Made by a program: the position numbers and the translations under genes. The notes under the pieces are model-generated. The model made no database searches, was not told the origin of the DNA, and worked only from the letters and a program-made list of their open reading frames with translations. 7,761 bases of DNA from Acidobacteriota bacterium (GTDB lineage Bacteria > Acidobacteriota > Terriglobia > Acidiferrales > UBA7541). Below, one piece after another: positions 1 to 5,716 of this stretch. Every line of letters starts with the position of its first letter. The first letter of the stretch is position 1. Location of the stretch: contig QHYP01000210.1 of assembly GCA_003224195.1 (NCBI GenBank), positions 1,157-8,917 on the forward strand, read 5' to 3'.

Positions 1-786
1 GCGGGCTTGTTCGCCGACGGAGTTACGTCGATTACCGAGCCGGCGCGCACACGCGACCACACCGAGTTGGCGCTCGAAGGCTTCGGCGCACGAGTGGAAA
101 GGAATGGCAGGACAGCGAGCGTGTACGGCATGGGCGCGGAAAACGGCGCGGTAGAACTTTCGGCGCAATCGCTGGACGTGCCGGGGGACCTTTCCGCGGC
201 GGTATTCTTCATTGCGGCGGCGTCATTGCTGCCGGAGTCCAACCTGCTGATTCACAATGTGGGATTAAATCCAACGCGGACGGCGATTCTGGACGTGATG
301 AGCGGCATGGGAGCATCGATCAGCATCGTTTCGCCGCGTCTGGCGCAGGGAGAGGTTGTTGGCGATCTTGTGGTGCGCGGTGCGCAACTCAAGGGAGGAA
401 AATTCGCCGGTGAGATGATTCCGCTTTTGATTGATGAGCTGCCGATGCTGGCGGCGCTAGGGCCGTACACGGAGGAAGGGATTGAAATCCGCGACGCGAA
501 GGAATTACGCGTGAAGGAGAGCGACCGGGTGGCGGCGCTGGCAGAAAATCTGCGGCGGATGGGCGCGAAGGTGGAAGAGCGGCCGGACGGATTGCGCGTA
601 GAAGGGCGGCCGGCGGGCCGCTTGCGCGGAGCCGAAATTGATCCGCGGGGCGATCACCGAATCGCGATGGCGTTCGCCGTGGCGGGGCTCGGGGCGGAAG
701 GCGAGACGAAGATTCGGGGCGCGGAATGCGCGGGAGTGTCCTATCCGGAGTTTTTCAAGGAGTTGGAGAGGTTGGCGGAAAGATGA
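1..786 (+). CDS. aroA: 3-phosphoshikimate 1-carboxyvinyltransferase (EPSP synthase), 5'-truncated
   Basis: This enzyme transfers the enolpyruvyl group of phosphoenolpyruvate to shikimate-3-phosphate, the sixth step of the cytoplasmic shikimate pathway to aromatic amino acids. The frame is open from base 1, so the start lies outside the window; about 261 residues remain of a family usually 420-450 long. Visible family motifs are RDHTE (bases 52-66), VPGDLSAAVFF, NPTRT (from base 268), IDELPMLA, KESDR followed by an aliphatic helix, and DHRIAMAFAVAG near the C-terminus. The KESDR stretch matches the second conserved EPSP synthase signature and the DHRIAM segment lines the active site. R-x-H-x-E and N-x-T-R are the motifs described for class II (CP4-like) enzymes, whereas E. 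coli-type class I enzymes differ there. It ends in TGA and faces the convergent sigma operon across a 55-base repeat-filled gap. The identification is very secure; the class II assignment is probable, since the N-terminal motifs are missing. Confidence 0.96.
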   Translation, partial: AGLFADGVTSITEPARTRDHTELALEGFGARVERNGRTASVYGMGAENGAVELSAQSLDVPGDLSAAVFFIAAASLLPESNLLIHNVGLNPTRTAILDVMSGMGASISIVSPRLAQGEVVGDLVVRGAQLKGGKFAGEMIPLLIDELPMLAALGPYTEEGIEIRDAKELRVKESDRVAALAENLRRMGAKVEERPDGLRVEGRPAGRLRGAEIDPRGDHRIAMAFAVAGLGAEGETKIRGAECAGVSYPEFFKELERLAER

Positions 787-788
787 GA

Positions 789-843
789 GACGAGATCCCT
801 CCTCGCTGCGCTCGTCGGGATGACGACCGTTCCTCGGGTCGTC
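789..843. repeat. Palindromic intergenic repeat / hairpins between convergent genes
   Basis: Almost the whole gap between aroA and the minus-strand operon is self-complementary. GACGAG at 789-794 matches CTCGTC at 811-816, and ATCCC at 795-799 matches GGGAT at 817-821; the two pairings cross, so they are alternative or pseudoknotted. A separate perfect hairpin has GACGACC at 822-828, an 8-base loop, and GGTCGTC at 837-843, overlapping the stop codon of the minus-strand gene. There is no T-tract, so an ordinary intrinsic terminator is not clear. The core resembles short palindromic repeats I associate with intergenic spaces of Acidobacteriota genomes; that resemblance is from memory. It could also help end transcription from both sides. 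Confidence 0.55.
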
Positions 844-2203
844 AACTGCTTTTGTGGATGGAAATGGAACCGTAGCTGGTCTTGAGAGTAATTTTCGGGC
901 CGCGGGAGCCGACTTTTCCTTCCAAATGAGCGTCGCCCGATTCCGTCGTGGTTTTTTTGAGCGTGGGAGCGTCAAACTCGGAGTCGATATCGCCGGAGTG
1001 CGAATCGGCGAGGATCGCGAAGTTCGAAGCCGACGGAAGGCTGAGGGTGATTCCGGCAGAGGAATTGGTGATGTCCACATCGTCCTTGGGCGGCACGGGG
1101 AAGCGGACCTGAACGTCAGCGTTGCGGTTGTCGATTTTGATTTTGCCGGTGACATTTTCCAGGTTGACGTCGTAGTCGCGGGTGCGGAGGGCAAGGTTTC
1201 CGCTTGAGTCAAAAATCTCGAGATTTCCCGAGTGGGTCTCGAGATGCCCGCTGAGTTGCGTAAGGGTCAGGTCCGTGCGCGAAGAGATGAAACGCACGCC
1301 TTTGGCGATTTTTTCCGCGCGTATGGGACCGAAGAATTCCCCGTCGAGCGTCAGGCCGCCCGCGGCATTCACGACCTGCACTTCACCGCCCCGGCTGGAA
1401 ATCTTGACGTTGCCCTTGGTGTCGGAAACCTTGATGCCGCCTCGACGAAGTTCAATATCGACGTCGGCGCGAGCATCGCGGACTTCAATATCGCCGCTTT
1501 GGGTGGTGATGCTCAATTCGCCGCCGGGGCCGGAGACCTGCACGTCCCCTTTTTCATTGCGGATGGTCAGAGGCGACTTTTTGGGGACGACGACGTCGAG
1601 ATCCATGGCAATGCGGGAGGAAGGATTATCACTGCCCGCGGCGCGGACTTCGTAGGCATCGCCATTTTGCACGATCTCGATCCGGGCCGAATTGGCGATG
1701 CGCTGGGCATCGCTCTCGCTCCACGTGCGGATGGTCTTCTTTCCCGAGACGCGGATCTCCGGCGTGTCGCCAGCGCGGACGGTGATGCCGCCACGGCCAT
1801 TGCGGATCACGATGCGCGCGTTGGCCGGGACCGGCTTGGAGGGCACATCGACATCGAAGCTGTGGGAGTCACCGAAGACCGGCTCGTCGATTTCGATGCC
1901 CGGGACGCGATCCTTTACGAAATCGGCCAGGGCGATGAGCCCGACCAGGCTCAGCAATCCGAGAATCAAAAAGACTTCACCGGCGCGAATGGGCGCACCC
2001 GGCTGCGCGCCGGAGCGCTGCGCGGCGACGCGTTCATAGAGCTTCGCGATGCCCCAAAGAATCAGGAGCAGCGGCCACCAGTGGATGAGGAGGCGCCCAA
2101 GGGAGAAGCCGCCGCGGAAGTTGTGCAAGAGGAAGAGGAGACCAAAGAGAATCAGCACGAGTCCGCTGAAAACCGAGCTGCGACGTGGGTAGCCGTTGGC
2201 CAT
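842..2203 (-). CDS. Membrane protein with Lia-type helices and DUF4097 beta-repeat domain
   Basis: This 453-residue protein is last in the sigma-factor operon. Residues 12-28 and 38-55 form two hydrophobic helices in the LiaI/LiaF-like arrangement (LILFGLLFLLHNF, then HWWPLLLILWGIAKL), and a third helix spans about 76-97. From about residue 115 to the end it is a regular beta structure with repeated G-[DEN]-[IVL]-x-[VI] strands (GDVQV, GDIEV, GGIKV, GNVKI, GEVQV, GNLEI, GKIKI, GDIDS, GSISI), typical of DUF4097 'putative adhesin' domains that form beta-solenoid-like folds. The soluble part is probably extracytoplasmic, but topology is inferred. ATG at 2201-2203 lies 6 bases after the preceding stop with no good Shine-Dalgarno sequence, which suggests translational coupling. 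Family recognition is strong; the molecular function is unknown. Envelope-stress sensing or surface association are the likely options given the operon. Confidence 0.88.
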   Translation of the reverse strand: MANGYPRRSSVFSGLVLILFGLLFLLHNFRGGFSLGRLLIHWWPLLLILWGIAKLYERVAAQRSGAQPGAPIRAGEVFLILGLLSLVGLIALADFVKDRVPGIEIDEPVFGDSHSFDVDVPSKPVPANARIVIRNGRGGITVRAGDTPEIRVSGKKTIRTWSESDAQRIANSARIEIVQNGDAYEVRAAGSDNPSSRIAMDLDVVVPKKSPLTIRNEKGDVQVSGPGGELSITTQSGDIEVRDARADVDIELRRGGIKVSDTKGNVKISSRGGEVQVVNAAGGLTLDGEFFGPIRAEKIAKGVRFISSRTDLTLTQLSGHLETHSGNLEIFDSSGNLALRTRDYDVNLENVTGKIKIDNRNADVQVRFPVPPKDDVDITNSSAGITLSLPSASNFAILADSHSGDIDSEFDAPTLKKTTTESGDAHLEGKVGSRGPKITLKTSYGSISIHKSS

Positions 2204-2209
2204 GCGGGC

Positions 2210-2452
2210 TTACTGGCTTTGGCCGGGCGCCGGCGGATTCGTGCCGTGTCCCGCGGTGGAAGCTGTGGACTCCACCAGTTTGAGAGCGCCGATGACAAGA
2301 AGGATCACAGGCCAGGTGTGGCTGAACGAGAAGTAGGAGTCCCCGCGCCACATGTCCAGCAGAAAAAGCACGCCGAGGGTAATGAGGATTGCGGGCCCCA
2401 TGAGACCCCGGCAGGTGCAACGCGCGCAGGAGCAGCGGCTTTGATTAGCCAT
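2210..2452 (-). CDS. Small Cys-rich membrane protein with LiaI/LiaF-like (DUF5668-type) two-helix module
   Basis: This 80-residue protein has a short basic, cysteine-rich head with C7, C9, C12 and C14 (CSCARCTC). Two hydrophobic helices follow at about 18-33 and 46-60, joined by an aromatic loop and carrying the WP motif just before the second helix. A short Pro/Gly-rich tail follows. The two-helix part matches the module at the C-terminus of the upstream gene product and the N-terminus of the downstream one, and resembles the LiaI/LiaF-like TM region. The four cysteines could bind a metal ion or form disulfides, depending on which side of the membrane they face. The ATG at 2450-2452 is preceded by AAAGG about 9 bases away, overlapping the previous gene's stop codon. 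Gaps of 13 and 6 bases put it firmly in the operon. Its function is not established; a partner or modulator of the neighbouring membrane proteins is an inference. Confidence 0.8.
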   Translation of the reverse strand: MANQSRCSCARCTCRGLMGPAILITLGVLFLLDMWRGDSYFSFSHTWPVILLVIGALKLVESTASTAGHGTNPPAPGQSQ

Positions 2453-2465
2453 CGCAAGACACCTT

Positions 2466-3092
2466 TCAGGACGAGCGGCTGAGCCGTCTTCCCAACATCA
2501 ATAATCCGGCGACAATCAAAATGACCGGCCAGAACTGGAAAATGCGATCCAGGTTGAAGAAGTCGAAATTGCCCAGGAGAAACAAAATGCCCAGGACGAT
2601 CAGAAGGATGGGCCCGATGGGCCGGTTTGTACTCCAGGAAGCGAGGGGGTCCGAGGCTGTCTGACCCGCGTTGCGAGCCTGGGCAGTGCGCATGGCGTCG
2701 AATGCCATATAGAAAATGAATCCAGCGAGCAGAAGAGCAAGCATGACAGTGGAACCCTCGCTCGCGCCGCTGCTGAGGCCGACGATCATGGCCGCGAAGA
2801 CGACAATGTGGACGAGCGCTTTGTTGTATTCGCCGTTGTAGACCGCGCCGAGGCCAGGAACGAAGAGGCCAAGCACGAACGCAAGGCCGGGGCTGGCGCC
2901 GACGTGCGGCGCAGGCGCAGTGGTCTGGGTCAGCGCGCCGACAGGCGGCGCGGAGTGGCCGAGAATCTTCGCGAGGCAATCTTCGCAATAGAGGACATCT
3001 TTGACCGGGTGCGTGCAGTCGGAGCACATGGCCTTGCCGCAATTCCTGCAAAAGCCGACCGCCTCTCGATCCGCGTGGACCGCGCAGTTCAT
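2466..3092 (-). CDS. Zinc-finger membrane protein: B-box-like head, TM2-like helices, Lia-type C-terminal module
   Basis: The 208 residues fall into three parts. Residues 1-40 hold regularly spaced metal ligands, C3-x2-H6, C15-x2-C18, C23-x2-C26 and C36-x2-C39, in the style of the B-box-type zinc fingers seen at the N-termini of bacterial membrane proteins. After a linker (about 45-65), residues 68-135 contain two or three hydrophobic segments with the PGLGAVYNGEYNKAL motif, similar to TM2-type domains. Residues 158-200 are the LiaI/LiaF-like two-helix module (GPILLIVLGILFLLGNF, then FWPVILIVAGLLML). The ATG at 3090-3092 sits inside an ATGA overlap with the anti-sigma stop codon, and AGGAG lies upstream inside that gene, so translation is coupled. 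The zinc head is probably cytoplasmic and might bind protein partners. The domain reading is good; the function is unknown. Confidence 0.85.
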   Translation of the reverse strand: MNCAVHADREAVGFCRNCGKAMCSDCTHPVKDVLYCEDCLAKILGHSAPPVGALTQTTAPAPHVGASPGLAFVLGLFVPGLGAVYNGEYNKALVHIVVFAAMIVGLSSGASEGSTVMLALLLAGFIFYMAFDAMRTAQARNAGQTASDPLASWSTNRPIGPILLIVLGILFLLGNFDFFNLDRIFQFWPVILIVAGLLMLGRRLSRSS

Positions 3093-3772
3093 GGCAATCT
3101 CCTATTGCATAAGACCGCCAAGTCCGACGCCAGCACGCTCAGCTCCGGGCGAATGCCGTTGGCGCGATTCTGCTGGCGCGGACCATTTTGCCTTGGTGCG
3201 TTGGTCATGCCGGGCTGCTTCTCCGGGGCGGGCGGCGGCGCCGTGCTCTCGGGAGCGGTGCGGATGCCGGAATCCTGGGATAAACGGGACTGGATTTCGT
3301 ACACCACGCGCAGGTCACTGACGAACTTCGCGCCGCGCGCGTAGATGAGGTGCCCCTGGCGGTTCGCCGCGCGATAGAGATTCACCGGATGCAAGTCCGC
3401 CGCGCGGGGGTGTTTCCAGTTGAAGCCGGAGGCGGTGAGGAGCACGATGACGGTCGCGGTGACGGAGAGCGCGCCGTAGGCAAAGCGCATCGTCGCGAAG
3501 CCGCGCAGGAAAGCCAGGGCAGCGCGCCAGCCGCGCGCCGTTTGGCGCGGACCGAGCGTCTTGTCGAGAATGGCATAGACGAGGCGCGGGGGTTCGGCGA
3601 GCGGAGGAAGACCATGCAGGCCGCTCACGAGACCCTGGACAGTCGAGACGAGAGGCGCGCATTGCGGGCATTGCTGCACATGCGCAGCGAAGGCCTGCTG
3701 GTCGGCGGGCGCGAGGGCGCCTTCCAGGTATTCGCTGAGCCGGGCTTCGATTTGTTCACAGGTCCAGTTCAT
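3089..3772 (-). CDS. Membrane anti-sigma factor with zinc-finger (ZAS/zf-HC2-type) domain
   Basis: This 227-residue protein should hold the adjacent ECF sigma factor inactive at the inner membrane face. Its N-terminus has the zinc-binding anti-sigma pattern: C5, then H31-x3-C35-x2-C38 (HVQQCPQC), within a helical segment of acidic and alanine-rich residues. A single hydrophobic helix at about 95-116 follows. The remainder (about 120-227) should lie outside the cytoplasmic membrane and includes a Pro/Gln/Asn-rich stretch at about 172-205. The ATG at 3770-3772 follows the sigma stop codon by 13 bases, with GAGG nearby as a plausible ribosome binding site. The stop codon overlaps the next gene's start as ATGA. 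Regulated proteolysis or a redox/metal change at the zinc site are known release routes in this family; nothing here decides between them. Sigma/anti-sigma adjacency strongly supports the call. Confidence 0.9.
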   Translation of the reverse strand: MNWTCEQIEARLSEYLEGALAPADQQAFAAHVQQCPQCAPLVSTVQGLVSGLHGLPPLAEPPRLVYAILDKTLGPRQTARGWRAALAFLRGFATMRFAYGALSVTATVIVLLTASGFNWKHPRAADLHPVNLYRAANRQGHLIYARGAKFVSDLRVVYEIQSRLSQDSGIRTAPESTAPPPAPEKQPGMTNAPRQNGPRQQNRANGIRPELSVLASDLAVLCNRRLP

Positions 3773-3785
3773 GGCTCGCCTCGCG

Positions 3786-4412
3786 CTAAGAAGGGCGCAC
3801 TCCCATCTGCTGAAGGATGCGCGCCATTTCGATGCGACCGCGGTTGATCCTGGATTTTACCGTTCCTTCGGGCACCTGGAGCACCTGCTGAATCTCGGCA
3901 TATTCCAATTGCTGCAAATCGCGCAAGATGACGGCTTCGCGCAACTCGGGAGAAAGCTTCTTGAGTGCGGCTTGCACCTGCCTGCCCAGCTCGCTGAGAA
4001 GAGCCTGCTCGTCGGGGCGGCGGGCCGAGGATTCCTTACTCTCGACGACCGTGATAGCGTCCTCGAGCGAATCGGTGACGCGGTCGCGCTTGGTGCGGCG
4101 GTAATGGTCAATGAGGAGGTTGCGCGTGACACTGGTCATCCAGGTGGCGAAGCCGCCGTGGGCTGAGCGGTAGCTGCCGAGCGTGCGATAGACCCTCAAG
4201 AAAACCTCCTGCGCCAAATCCTCCGCCTCCGTGCCATTGCCGGTGAAGCGATAACAAATGTTGTACACGCGCCGAGTGTGGCGGTGTACAAGCTCCTCCC
4301 AGGCCGAGCCGTTGCCCTGGAGGCATTGCTGGACCAGTTGGGCGTCCTGCTCCAACGTTGCATTAGCCTCGAATCCCGCCGTGCGTCTCGGCCTGCTAAC
4401 TATGGAACGCAA
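3786..4412 (-). CDS. ECF-family RNA polymerase sigma factor (RpoE-like)
   Basis: This sigma factor directs RNA polymerase to a specific promoter set and is paired with the membrane anti-sigma factor just downstream. Region 2 covers about residues 25-110, with the core-binding and melting motifs AEDLAQEVFLRVYRTLGSY and TWMTSVTRNLLIDHYRRTKR. Region 4 covers about 145-200, with LSPELREAVILRDL and the helix-turn-helix ending EGTVKSRINRGR. There is no long extra domain, as expected for an ECF factor. The start is uncertain because no ATG or GTG is available: the coordinates give the outermost TTG at 4412 (208 residues). An inner TTG at 4353-4355 gives 189 residues starting next to the conserved DAQLVQQCL. 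It is at least as likely, because the intervening 19 codons are poorer in G/C at third positions and a candidate ECF promoter overlaps the outer start. Confidence 0.95.
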   Translation of the reverse strand: MRSIVSRPRRTAGFEANATLEQDAQLVQQCLQGNGSAWEELVHRHTRRVYNICYRFTGNGTEAEDLAQEVFLRVYRTLGSYRSAHGGFATWMTSVTRNLLIDHYRRTKRDRVTDSLEDAITVVESKESSARRPDEQALLSELGRQVQAALKKLSPELREAVILRDLQQLEYAEIQQVLQVPEGTVKSRINRGRIEMARILQQMGVRPS

Positions 4413-4431
4413 ACTGCTCTCAGAATGTTCC
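4404..4431. promoter_or_regulatory. Candidate ECF promoter / inverted repeat, readable on both strands
   Basis: GGAAC at 4404-4408 and GTTCC at 4427-4431 form a perfect 5-base inverted repeat separated by 18 bases. On the minus strand this reads GGAAC-N17-CGTT, close to many ECF promoters (GGAAC -35, CGTT-type -10), and would start transcription near 4400, ahead of the inner TTG start of the sigma gene. On the plus strand it reads GGAAC-N18-GTT, pointing at the membrane-protein/nrdR genes with a leader of about 170 bases. Self-activation of an ECF operon is common in the family; this particular site is a prediction. Confidence 0.45.
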
Positions 4432-4515
4432 CCAAGGCCCCACTAAAGCACCGGCCGTCACCGAGGCATCTTACTTGTCGCGGGAAGCGCAGACAAGCCG
4501 GAGGAATCCAACGAG

Positions 4516-4528
4516 GACCCATTGGGTC
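4516..4528. promoter_or_regulatory. Short palindrome in the divergent regulatory region
   Basis: GACCCA and TGGGTC flank a single central T, giving a perfect 13-base odd palindrome about 80 bases before the plus-strand start. It is operator-sized and lies upstream of the candidate housekeeping promoter, but no regulator can be named and it may be chance. Confidence 0.2.
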
Positions 4529-4569
4529 GCCAGGGGCCGTTGGTCGGGCCGGGGATGAGCGAGCATGCC

Positions 4570-4598
4570 TTGACGCTTTCGCTTTGCGCCAGTAGGCT
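4570..4598 (+). promoter_or_regulatory. Candidate sigma-70-type promoter for the UPF0104/nrdR genes
   Basis: TTGACG at 4570-4575 matches five of six -35 consensus bases. After a 17-base spacer comes TAGGCT at 4593-4598, a weak -10 that keeps the TA and final T. The predicted start of transcription (about 4605) is almost on the ATG at 4607, which has no clear Shine-Dalgarno sequence, so the message could be leaderless. Confidence 0.4.
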
Positions 4599-4606
4599 GG
4601 CGGCGC

Positions 4607-5716
4607 ATGCAATCCAGCTCTCGAAAACTCCTCTTCGCGCTACTTGGCCTAGCGCTTTTGGGGATGCTTCTCTACCAATCCAGGGGGTTTGTCCACAAAG
4701 CCGGCTTCAGTGGCGCAAAATTGCTGGCGGCAGTGCGGGAGGCGGACGTAACGCTGCTGCTGCTCTCCGTTGGCGCGATTTATGCCTGTTACGCGCTGCG
4801 GGCGCTGCGCTGGATGAGTTTTTCTCGGCATCTTGGGCCGGCCCACTTCGGCAATATTTACCGCATGACGCTGGCGGGATTTGCCGCCGTATTTTTGCTG
4901 GGCCGAGCGGGAGAACCCATCCGACCGCTTCTACTCGCGAAGAAAGAAGGGTTGCCGGTTGCCGACACGTTCGGGATCTATGCGCTGGAAAGGTTCTTTG
5001 ACACGGCAAGCACAGCGGTGATCGCCGCCGTTGGCCTCTTTTTGTTCAAGGCTCGCCATGGCGCAGATAGCAGCACGGCGCTCGAAACGGCAGCGAGGAC
5101 GACAGGAACGGTTCTTAGCATCGTTGTTTTAGCTGCGGCGGGCGCGCTCATCTATTTGCGGCTCCATGGAACCGCGATGCTGGAGAGGCGGTTGGAACAC
5201 CGGCGCACCGGGCACGGTTGGCGAGAGCGCATGGCAAGAATCGTCCTAGGCTTTGCACGAGGGGTGCACACGATCCGCACCTGGACCGACCTGACGGCCG
5301 CGGTGGTGTATTCCGCCGCGCATTGGATGCTGGTGGCGGTGGTGTATTACTGGGTGTCGCACAGCTTTGGGGGCAAGCTGGGGGAGATCGGCCTGGGTGG
5401 GGCGATGGTGGTCTTAGCGATAACCATGGTGGGTTCGACGGTACAGTTGCCGACCGTAGGCGGTGGTTCACAGGTCGCGTCCATCCTTGCTTACACGGCG
5501 ATTTTTCATGTAGAACAGGAGCCCGCGACAGCGGCGGCGATCGTTTTGTGGCTGGTTACGTTCGCGGCGTGCACGCTGGCAGGCGCACCGCTCCTGATCC
5601 ATGAAGGAATGTCGCTCGGGGAACTGCGGCGCATTGCCAAGCAGGAAAACGAGGCCGCCGGGGGAGAAACCGGGGATCCGACAACGGCGGCGCCTCGAGG
5701 AGAAACGGCCGAGTGA
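4607..5716 (+). CDS. UPF0104 / lysylphosphatidylglycerol synthase transmembrane-domain family protein (flippase-like)
   Basis: This is a 369-residue polytopic inner-membrane protein. Hydrophobic helices are visible at about 8-23, 47-66, 85-100, 132-147, 167-184, 230-250, 262-280, 290-302 and 308-330. Family landmarks are LGRAGEPIRPLLLAKKEG at about 98-115, ALERFFD at about 126-132, and LPTVGGGSQVAS at about 281-292. These correspond to the conserved RaGE..RP, ERf.D and P..GGG segments of the LPG_synthase_TM (UPF0104, AglD-like) family. In MprF the homologous region flips lysyl-phosphatidylglycerol; stand-alone members are thought to move or help transfer lipid-linked substrates, and the substrate here cannot be read. 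There is no soluble aminoacyl-transferase domain. The last about 30 residues are a charged, cytoplasmic-looking tail. Its stop codon overlaps the nrdR start by 4 bases. Confidence 0.88.
   Translation: MQSSSRKLLFALLGLALLGMLLYQSRGFVHKAGFSGAKLLAAVREADVTLLLLSVGAIYACYALRALRWMSFSRHLGPAHFGNIYRMTLAGFAAVFLLGRAGEPIRPLLLAKKEGLPVADTFGIYALERFFDTASTAVIAAVGLFLFKARHGADSSTALETAARTTGTVLSIVVLAAAGALIYLRLHGTAMLERRLEHRRTGHGWRERMARIVLGFARGVHTIRTWTDLTAAVVYSAAHWMLVAVVYYWVSHSFGGKLGEIGLGGAMVVLAITMVGSTVQLPTVGGGSQVASILAYTAIFHVEQEPATAAAIVLWLVTFAACTLAGAPLLIHEGMSLGELRRIAKQENEAAGGETGDPTTAAPRGETAE
5697..5702 (+). promoter_or_regulatory. Ribosome binding site for nrdR, inside the upstream gene
   Basis: GAGGAG lies 10 bases before the GTG at 5713 and supports that start over any later codon. 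The next residues, MKCPFC, are the invariant NrdR N-terminus. Confidence 0.65.

Noticed and set aside
505..1212. A 235-codon minus-strand frame overlapping the aroA end and the DUF4097 C-terminus
   Set aside because: It crosses the repeat-filled intergenic gap and overlaps two strongly supported genes; the product is low-complexity Ser/Arg/Pro sequence.
1232..2482. A 416-codon open frame on the plus strand opposite the DUF4097 gene
   Set aside because: Its translation is rich in Arg, Ala, Gly and Asp with no recognisable domain and runs antisense to a clear membrane/beta-repeat protein. Long antisense frames are expected in GC-rich DNA.
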